Origin: Arthrobacter pityocampae
Lineage (GTDB): Bacteria; Actinomycetota; Actinomycetes; Actinomycetales; Micrococcaceae
Direction of reading: 5' to 3'
NCBI RefSeq assembly: GCF_002927275.1
Contig: NZ_PRKW01000001.1
Location: 1-64,000 of the forward strand
Length of the DNA: 64,000 bases
The notes beneath the pieces were generated by a model. The model was not told the origin of the DNA, ran no database searches, and saw nothing but the letters and a program-made list of their open reading frames with translations. A program made the position numbers and the translations under genes. Positions within the stretch are counted from its first letter, which is position 1, and every line of letters begins with the position of its first letter. Shown piece after piece: positions 59,141 to 64,000 of the stretch.

Positions 59141-59665
59141 TCAGGCCTGAAGCGGCGTATGGTGCGGCTCGCTGTCGCGACCGGGTGCCATGGTTGTCGG
59201 CGATGGAGCGCGACGAGGCCAGGTCCAGGCGGAGCGCAGGATGTAGGCCAGGAGCAGCACCTCGATGCCGATGGAGATGCCGTAGAAGGCGGCCCACTCC
59301 CAGGTGGCCCCTGCCGCGTTGAACATCGAGTAGGGGATCAGGAGCGACGCGACGACGAGGTTCGTGGCGCGGTTGACCCGGGCGGGCAGCGTCATGGAGA
59401 GCACCACCATCAAGGCCGGGATCGACACGGACACGAGGAAGACGGTCAACAGCGTCGCACTGATGTCGAACTCCCAGACGAGGCCGTTCAGGATGCCGTC
59501 GACGACTCCGGGCTTGTAGAAGTTGAAGACGTCGACGTAGAGGTAGAGGAACATGAAAGTGGTCCACGCTGCGGCGATCCTGGCCTGCACGGGCATGCGC
59601 CGGTCCTCCAGCGGGGAGCGGGACTGCGGGTCCTGCAGCCCGGGGTGGGATCGAGGTGTTCTCAT
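59141..59665 (-). CDS. DUF6326-like four-TM membrane protein
   Basis: A 174-residue protein starting MRTPRSHPGLQDPQSRSPLE with four hydrophobic segments: 'RIAAAWTTFMFLYLYVDVFN', 'LLTVFLVSVSIPALMVVLSM', 'ATNLVVASLLIPYSMFNAAG', 'FYGISIGIEVLLLAYILRSA'. The cytoplasmic N-terminus and the 'FYKPGVVDGILNG' loop match the DUF6326 membrane proteins often near two-component systems. A longer frame exists upstream, but ATG 59665 fits. Divergent from the sensor kinase gene, 160 bp away. Confidence 0.78.
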   Translation of the reverse strand: MRTPRSHPGLQDPQSRSPLEDRRMPVQARIAAAWTTFMFLYLYVDVFNFYKPGVVDGILNGLVWEFDISATLLTVFLVSVSIPALMVVLSMTLPARVNRATNLVVASLLIPYSMFNAAGATWEWAAFYGISIGIEVLLLAYILRSAWTWPRRAPSPTTMAPGRDSEPHHTPLQA

Positions 59666-59827
59666 GAGAAGCTCCGTTCGCCTTGGTTGGATAGGTGCTT
59701 CCACCTTCACGCGTGCCGGCGTCGGGCACATCGGCCCGGGGGCCTGATCCGACCTGCCCGTTGGCACAACCGAACTCCTGTACTTCCGGCTGATCCCCCG
59801 AACACGCGGGCTGCCTAGACTGACCAG

Positions 59828-60976
59828 ATGGCCACCAACCCACTGCACGCGCTGTGGGCCGGACCTCGACCGACGCACCCCCGGGACCGGGGGCCGCGGG
59901 ACTGGGTCCTGGTCGCAGTACTGATCTGCTGGTCCCTGGTGGAAGCAGCGCTGCGCCAGGACATGGCGCCGGGCCCGCTGCTGCTCATCGCTGCGCTCGC
60001 GGTCCTCGGCCCCCTGCTGTGGCGACGCACGCACCCGCTCGTCGCAGTCGAGGTCGCCTTCGGCACCCTGACGATCATCGACGTCGTCAGGATCCTCACC
60101 GGGGTGCAGGGTGCTCTGCCCTCGAGTGTCTCGGCGACCCTGATCCTGACCTACGCCCTGATCCGGTGGGGCTCCGCGCGGGAAGCCACTGGCGGCCTCG
60201 GGGTGATCCTGCTCTGGCTGCCCATCACCTACATCGCCGAGGATGCCGGCCTGTGGGAGGCTGTCGCAGGGTACGCGATCTTCCTGTTCGCAGCGACGCT
60301 CGGCGCCGCGATCCGCTATCGCGAGAAGATCCGCAGCCGCGACATCGACCAGGCCAAGGCCCGCGAGCGCGAACAGCTCGCGCGCGAGCTCCACGACACG
60401 GTGGCCCACCACGTCTCGGGCATCGCCATCCAGGCCCAGGCAGGACGCGCCGTCGCAGCCTCCCACCCCGAGCGCGCCGTCGAGGCTCTTGCCATCATCG
60501 AGGACGCAGCGACCCGGACCCTCACCGAGCTGCGCGCCATCGTCGGCGTGCTCCGCGCCTCCCAGGACTCCGAGTTCGCGCCGCAACCCGGCGTCGCCGA
60601 GGTCGAGCAGCTCGCCACCGATGGCCGGACGCGTCCCCACGTCACGGTGACCCTGTCCGGGGAGTTCGACGACCTCAGCCCGGCGGTCGGGGCCGCGATC
60701 TACCGCCTCGCCCAGGAGTCCGTCACCAATGCTCGACGGCACGCCCGCCACGCGACTGAGGTCATCGTCGCCGTCTCCGGCGACGCCGACCGGATACGGC
60801 TGACCATCGATGACGACGGTTCCTCCGTTGCCGGCGGTCGCGCCGCGACAGGCTTCGGCCTGGTGGGGATGCGGGAACGCGTCTCCCTGCTCGGGGGGAC
60901 CTTCGACGCCGGTCCCGCCGCCGAGCGGGGCTGGCGGGTGGAGGCGGTCCTGCCCCGAACCGGGACGCCCCGATGA
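59828..60976 (+). CDS. DesK-type sensor histidine kinase
   Basis: A 382-residue kinase with four or five N-terminal membrane segments (about 25-160), the DesK-family phosphoacceptor helix 'REQLARELHDTVAHHVSGIA' (H-D), and the ATPase domain 'YRLAQESVTNARRHARHATE' (N box), 'LTIDDDGSS' (G1) and 'GFGLVGMRERVSLLGG' (G2). Complete. Its stop overlaps the response regulator start. It faces the DUF6326-like membrane protein, which may be its target or sensor partner. Confidence 0.92.
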   Translation: MATNPLHALWAGPRPTHPRDRGPRDWVLVAVLICWSLVEAALRQDMAPGPLLLIAALAVLGPLLWRRTHPLVAVEVAFGTLTIIDVVRILTGVQGALPSSVSATLILTYALIRWGSAREATGGLGVILLWLPITYIAEDAGLWEAVAGYAIFLFAATLGAAIRYREKIRSRDIDQAKAREREQLARELHDTVAHHVSGIAIQAQAGRAVAASHPERAVEALAIIEDAATRTLTELRAIVGVLRASQDSEFAPQPGVAEVEQLATDGRTRPHVTVTLSGEFDDLSPAVGAAIYRLAQESVTNARRHARHATEVIVAVSGDADRIRLTIDDDGSSVAGGRAATGFGLVGMRERVSLLGGTFDAGPAAERGWRVEAVLPRTGTPR

Positions 60977-61620
60977 GCATCAGGGTCCTCATCGCCGACG
61001 ACCAGCCCATCGTGCGCTCCGGCCTGACGATGCTGCTCGACGCCCAACCCGACATCGACGTCGTCGGCGCGGCCGCCGACGGGCGCGAGGCCGTCCGTCT
61101 GGCGCTCCAGCTGCGCCCCGACGTCGGCCTGTTCGACATCCGCATGCCGCTGATGGACGGCATCGAAGCCACCCGTCGTCTCGCCGGCCCCGATGTCACT
61201 GACCCCCTGCCGATCGTGGTCATCACCACCTTCGACCTCGACGAGTACGTCCACGGTGCACTCAAGGCCGGCGCCCGCGGGTTCCTGCTCAAGGACGCCG
61301 GGCCCACCCTGCTGACCCAGGCCATCCACGCGGCCGCGGAGGGAGACGCGCTGATCGCACCGAGCGTGACCGTCAGACTGCTCGCGGCATTCGCCCACGC
61401 GCGGACCTCACCAGCGAGGCAGCCGATCGAACCACTCACCGCCCGCGAGGAGGAAGTCCTCGTGCCTGTCGCCCGCGGGCGGACGAACAACGAGATCGCC
61501 GGCGAGCTGTACATCACCCCGAGCACCGTGAAGGCCCACGTCGCCAGCCTCATGCGGAAGCTCGGCGCCCGGAACCGCGTGGAGGTCGCCATGTGGGCCC
61601 ACGAGACCGGCCGGATCTGA
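60973..61620 (+). CDS. NarL/LuxR-type response regulator
   Basis: A 215-residue response regulator: receiver domain with 'RVLIADDQPIVRSGLTMLLD' and the phosphoacceptor Asp in 'VGLFDIRMPLMDG'. A LuxR helix-turn-helix follows at the C-terminus ('LTAREEEVLVPVARGRTNNE' and 'LYITPSTVKAHVASLMRKLG'). The ATG overlaps the kinase stop (60973-60976). Targets are unknown; the divergent membrane gene is a candidate. Confidence 0.93.
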   Translation: MSIRVLIADDQPIVRSGLTMLLDAQPDIDVVGAAADGREAVRLALQLRPDVGLFDIRMPLMDGIEATRRLAGPDVTDPLPIVVITTFDLDEYVHGALKAGARGFLLKDAGPTLLTQAIHAAAEGDALIAPSVTVRLLAAFAHARTSPARQPIEPLTAREEEVLVPVARGRTNNEIAGELYITPSTVKAHVASLMRKLGARNRVEVAMWAHETGRI

Positions 61621-61947
61621 CGCTGCAAAGCGACTCACCGCCGTCGTCCCCGACTGCCTGGGATGTGACGGCTGCCAGGTACGTTCCATGGCCATGAGCA
61701 GGGGCTCGCGGCACAGCCCACAGGATTGCGCCTGATCTCGCTCAGCGGCCCCAGGATCGAACGGACGAGGCCGGCGATTCCGAGGTACTCGCCTGGATTC
61801 ATTCGGTCCTGCCGCGCGTTCGGTGCGAAGTGTTGGTGGTCCTGCGTCGCTGTTGCCCTTCTTCATGGGTCTGCTTCTCCACGAAGCCCGAGGGATGTGC
61901 CCGCACCCCATCGTCTGCTGAACGTGCCGGAGGGACTCGAGTCTGGT
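61621..61947. other. Gene-free stretch, 327 bp
   Basis: No credible gene. A - strand frame near 61802 begins with coding-like codons (MNPGEYLGIAGLVRSILGPL), but it soon ends in low-complexity Pro/Arg/Ser and has no family match. Confidence 0.4.
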
Positions 61948-62361
61948 TCAGGCTACGAAGATGCAGAACGGATGACCGGCTGGGTCCGCGTAGACGTAGA
62001 GCGGCTCATCGGGGTCGTCCGTGTGGTCGAAGAGGAGCTCAGCTCCCAGGATCAATGCTCTGGAGTGGTGAACGGCGAGTGTTTCCCGGTCAGAAACGGT
62101 GAGGTCGAGGTGCATCTGCATCGGCACATCGGGTGCGGGCCATGTTGTCCGCTTGAGGTGATCGACGTGCTGGAACGCGAGTTTCCGTTTGCCGTCGGCG
62201 TCGGTCAGCACGAGCCAATCGGCGTCATCGGCCTGCCCCTCGGCGGGAGGTTCGTCTCCTGGTCGGTACCCGAGTCCGAGAAGCCGGCGGTAGAACTCCG
62301 CCAGTCCTCGTACATCGGTCGTGTCGAGGACCGTGTGGAGCAGCTGCGGATATCCGGTCAT
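61948..62361 (-). CDS. VOC-family (glyoxalase-like) protein
   Basis: A 137-residue protein starting MTGYPQLLHTVLDTTDVRGL, with two beta-alpha-beta-beta-beta modules: 'AEFYRRLLGLGYRPGDEPPA' and 'PMQMHLDLTVSDRETLAVHH', then 'EPLYVYADPAGHPFCIFVA'. Metal-type residues are H, E and D at the usual edge strands, but the set is incomplete for glyoxalase I. Typical roles are antibiotic binding or dioxygenase-like catalysis; the substrate is unknown. Confidence 0.87.
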   Translation of the reverse strand: MTGYPQLLHTVLDTTDVRGLAEFYRRLLGLGYRPGDEPPAEGQADDADWLVLTDADGKRKLAFQHVDHLKRTTWPAPDVPMQMHLDLTVSDRETLAVHHSRALILGAELLFDHTDDPDEPLYVYADPAGHPFCIFVA

Positions 62362-62724
62362 GGGGTGAGGCTAACCGTCAAGCACGGTTTCTCACCACAA
62401 TCGCGCGTGTCAGGGGTCGAGGCTGTCACACGTTAATTGTGGAAGCGTGCATCACCGTCAGGCGGACAGGACCGATTGGAGGCGGCCCGCCGAGGCGTCA
62501 CCGTACGAACAGGGGTGGGTGGCCCCGTGTTCTTCGTCCGGGCCGATGCCCGAACGGACTTCTTCTTCTGTACAGCACTGCTCGGGCAGCTTCTTCAAGG
62601 CTTCGATGTTCGATGAGCCACCGAATACCCAGATCACGTACGTTATGCGCCTCGGCCCCGGCGCGGTCGTAGGATGGGCTACTCCCCCGCCTCCCTTGCC
62701 GTCACCGTTCGGAGGGACGAACCC
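62362..62724. other. Gap with a coding-like remnant, 363 bp
   Basis: On the - strand 'AHNVRDLGIRWLIEHRSLEE' and 'AARAVLYRRRSPFGHRPG' read like protein but have no start or clear end. No repeat is visible. The last part holds the ribosome binding site GGAGGG of the next gene. Confidence 0.3.
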
Positions 62725-63006
62725 ATGACCGACCTGCAGTGCCCGGCGACCGCGATCCTCCTCGCCGCCGGCGCCGAACCGCCATCGTGGCTCGAGCGCC
62801 GCAGGGTCGCCGCCCGCTTCGACCTGACGGACCCCTGTGACGTGTCCGCCGTCGTCGAGGAAACCGCGGACCGGTTCCGTGGAGAGACGTTCGTCGTGGC
62901 GGCTCCATCCGGAGCCATCGCCCTCGCCCTCCGCCGGTGGGGGTTGCCCGGTGGGCCGCCGCTGCTCGTGGACGTCGACTCGGACGGCTGGCGGCCTGCG
63001 CCCTGA
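62725..63006 (+). CDS. Small protein resembling a shrunken histidine phosphatase
   Basis: A 93-residue protein from ATG 62725 (GGAGGG upstream): 'MTDLQCPATAILLAAGAEPP', 'VVEETADRFRGETFVVAAPS', 'GAIALALRRWGLPGGPPLLV' and 'DVDSDGWRPAP'. The order of parts looks like a histidine phosphatase reduced to its first strand, the 'VLVVSHGGAL'-like strand and the end. The catalytic R-H-G and the second His (here A-P-S-G-A) are gone. It would then be a non-catalytic remnant or a repurposed binding protein. This reading is inference. Confidence 0.5.
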   Translation: MTDLQCPATAILLAAGAEPPSWLERRRVAARFDLTDPCDVSAVVEETADRFRGETFVVAAPSGAIALALRRWGLPGGPPLLVDVDSDGWRPAP

Positions 63007-63022
63007 CCGTCGGCGCCGGGCG

Positions 63023-63736
63023 CTACGCCCGCGCGGATGTCCACCCGCGGGCATGGAGGCCCTCGATGCCGTCCAGCAGCAGGTCGAGGGCGAACTCGAA
63101 CTCGAACTGGTCGTCGCACCCGCGCCCGACTACACCGTCGTCGTCGTGCGCGGACGCCATCGCGATCCGGAGGACGTTCGGGAACCGCCGGGCCATCTCC
63201 TCGAGCTGCCCCGCATCGGGCGGGGGTGAGGCCGACGACGACGGGCCCGCCGGCCCGCCCGTATCCGGGGCGTCGAAGAGCTCCTGGGTGAAGCCCCACA
63301 TGCGGCTGCCCAGCGCGTGCATGACGTGGTGCGTCAGGTCCACGGAGAATCCGCGCTCGAGGAACATACCGATGAACGAGTCCGTGTAGGCGAGCACGGC
63401 CGGGGTCCTGGTGGTGCGGGTCTCGAGGACCTGGCGTGCCCAGCGGTGCCGCAGGAGCACGGTCCGGGCGGAGAGGATCCTGCTGCGGACGGTGGTCCTC
63501 CAGTCCTGCCCCTCGAGCGCCGGGTCGATCTCGGCCACGATCACATCCACCATGCCGTCGAGCAGGTCCTCCTTGCCGGAGACGTGCTTGTAGAGGGCCA
63601 TGGGCACCACCCCGAGGGCCTCGGCGAGGGTCCGCATGCTCAGCCTCCCCACGCCCTGCTCGTCCGCGAGTGCGACGGCCGCACCGAGGACCGCCTCCCT
63701 GTTGAGGGGCGCCCGCGACGTCCTGCGTCCTGCCAT
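63023..63736 (-). CDS. TetR-family regulator with TetR_C-type ligand domain
   Basis: A 237-residue repressor starting MAGRRTSRAPLNREAVLGAA. HTH: 'LSMRTLAEALGVVPMALYKH' and 'VSGKEDLLDGMVDVIVAEID'. The C-terminal ligand domain has 'RSRILSARTVLLRHRWARQV' and 'HHVMHALGSRMWGFTQELFD'. It is divergent from the gene starting at 63903. Two strong palindromes (63781-63795 and 63815-63829) lie between, the same core as in the 26350-26382 operators. It probably represses itself and the divergent gene. Confidence 0.9.
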   Translation of the reverse strand: MAGRRTSRAPLNREAVLGAAVALADEQGVGRLSMRTLAEALGVVPMALYKHVSGKEDLLDGMVDVIVAEIDPALEGQDWRTTVRSRILSARTVLLRHRWARQVLETRTTRTPAVLAYTDSFIGMFLERGFSVDLTHHVMHALGSRMWGFTQELFDAPDTGGPAGPSSSASPPPDAGQLEEMARRFPNVLRIAMASAHDDDGVVGRGCDDQFEFEFALDLLLDGIEGLHARGWTSARA

Positions 63737-63780
63737 GTGTCGACCATCTCCTCGTTCCCGACCCCGCCAGCCCTTGACGG

Positions 63781-63831
63781 GTGTACAACGTACACCTAGG
63801 CTGAAGCCCACGAAGTGTACACCGTACACTT
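63781..63831. promoter_or_regulatory. Two palindromic TetR operators
   Basis: GTGTAC-AAC-GTACAC (63781-63795) and AGTGTAC-ACC-GTACACT (63814-63830), centred 34 bp apart. The core TGTAC-NNN-GTACA matches the sites at 26350-26382 in front of another TetR gene. Confidence 0.75.
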
Positions 63832-63902
63832 TACGCCTGTCGGGGATCGGGCCGAGATCACCGGCACAGCACCGTCGGACAGCGGGGAAGGGCAGGACGG
63901 CC

Positions 63903-64000
63903 ATGACGAGCACCGGACGACCAGCGGGGACCTCCGCCCCACCGCCCGTCCCACGGGCTCACCCACCGAGCCGACCCGCGTGGCTGATACCGGCGGGCCT
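63903..64000 (+). CDS. N-terminus of a probable membrane protein (partial)
   Basis: ATG 63903 opens MTSTGRPAGTSAPPPVPRAH, then 'PPSRPAWLIPAGL' at the window edge. A disordered Pro/Arg-rich start followed by 'RxAWLxPAGLI' is typical of DUF2306-like membrane proteins, which often lie divergent from TetR regulators. Too short to confirm. Confidence 0.5.
   Translation, partial: MTSTGRPAGTSAPPPVPRAHPPSRPAWLIPAG

Noticed and set aside
59141-60751. 536-codon frame on the - strand
   Set aside because: The first 360 codons are the antisense shadow of the histidine kinase; only the part from ATG 59665 is a gene.
1-64000. CRISPR arrays, tRNA or rRNA genes
   Set aside because: No regularly spaced repeats and no tRNA- or rRNA-like stretch were seen on reading both strands; short tRNA genes could still be missed by eye.

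Overview
The window is high-GC DNA with frequent GTG starts and many 4-bp ATGA/GTGA gene overlaps. Its families (Pnkp-Hen1 RNA repair, GpgS, ECF sigma factors with a C-terminal extension paired with YCII proteins, AztABCD zinc uptake, DesK-type two-component system) point to an actinobacterium, most likely of the order Micrococcales. I see no rRNA, tRNA, CRISPR array, complete insertion sequence or prophage. It reads as a chromosomal accessory region containing many decayed genes.

Layout. 1-3.4 kb: tail of a membrane protein, a nonsense-interrupted STM3941-type gene and small hypotheticals. 3.4-7.4 kb: the hen1-pnkp RNA-repair operon. 7.6-13.3 kb: ArsR regulator plus MFS exporter, methyltransferase, NUDIX hydrolase, GNAT, nucleotidyltransferase, and a GNAT-CPBP chimera with a frameshift. 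13.6-18 kb: manganese catalase, CPBP protease, DUF4190 protein, DUF1272 and GAF remnants, Xre regulator plus membrane protein. 18.3-25.4 kb: small genes (DUF2200, DHFR-like, dienelactone hydrolase, GYD, GNAT, DM13) among gene relics. 25.6-28.8 kb: TetR regulator divergent from a three-gene membrane/oxidoreductase operon. 29-36.6 kb: a dense set of relics (sigma factor tail, SRPBCC, MarR, ABC ATPase fused to a dehydrogenase tail, peptidase E, RidA) among a few intact genes (OhrR-like, PadR, DUF1048). 36.6-42 kb: lipoprotein, two YCII genes with one intact and one decayed sigma factor, AraC/GyrI regulator. 42-48.8 kb: a translationally coupled four-gene operon (MDR-type dehydrogenase, Gfo/Idh/MocA oxidoreductase, GT4 glycosyltransferase, GpgS) divergent from a histidine phosphatase, then a glutamine-synthetase-like gene. 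49.5-56 kb: zinc island (ArsR, His-rich protein, decayed COG0523 GTPase, AztD, AztC, AztA, AztB, Zur, DUF1540). 56.7-64 kb: holin-like membrane protein, CsbD, an MFS gene with a stop codon, a DUF6326-like protein, DesK/LuxR two-component pair, VOC protein, small phosphatase-like protein, TetR regulator and the start of a divergent gene.

Two features are not explained by genes. One is a pair of about 93-bp intergenic repeats (168-260 and 35236-35329) whose inverted-repeat stems are conserved, including a C-to-T change that keeps pairing as G-U. The other is a family of six roughly 36-bp intergenic repeats, all in the same orientation, some of which share the GACGGTCGTT end of the larger repeat. 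At least ten genes carry one or more clear disabling changes (in-frame stop, frameshift or internal deletion). That is either genuine decay under relaxed selection or, for the homopolymer cases, partly assembly error.

Pathway logic that can be read: hen1 and pnkp repair cleaved RNA; gpgS with a histidine phosphatase suggests glucosylglycerate synthesis, extended by a glycosyltransferase and an oxidoreductase pair of unknown substrate; the zinc island is a Zur-type zinc-scavenging regulon; ArsR/MFS, TetR/DUF4386 and the two-component pair are local regulator-effector units.
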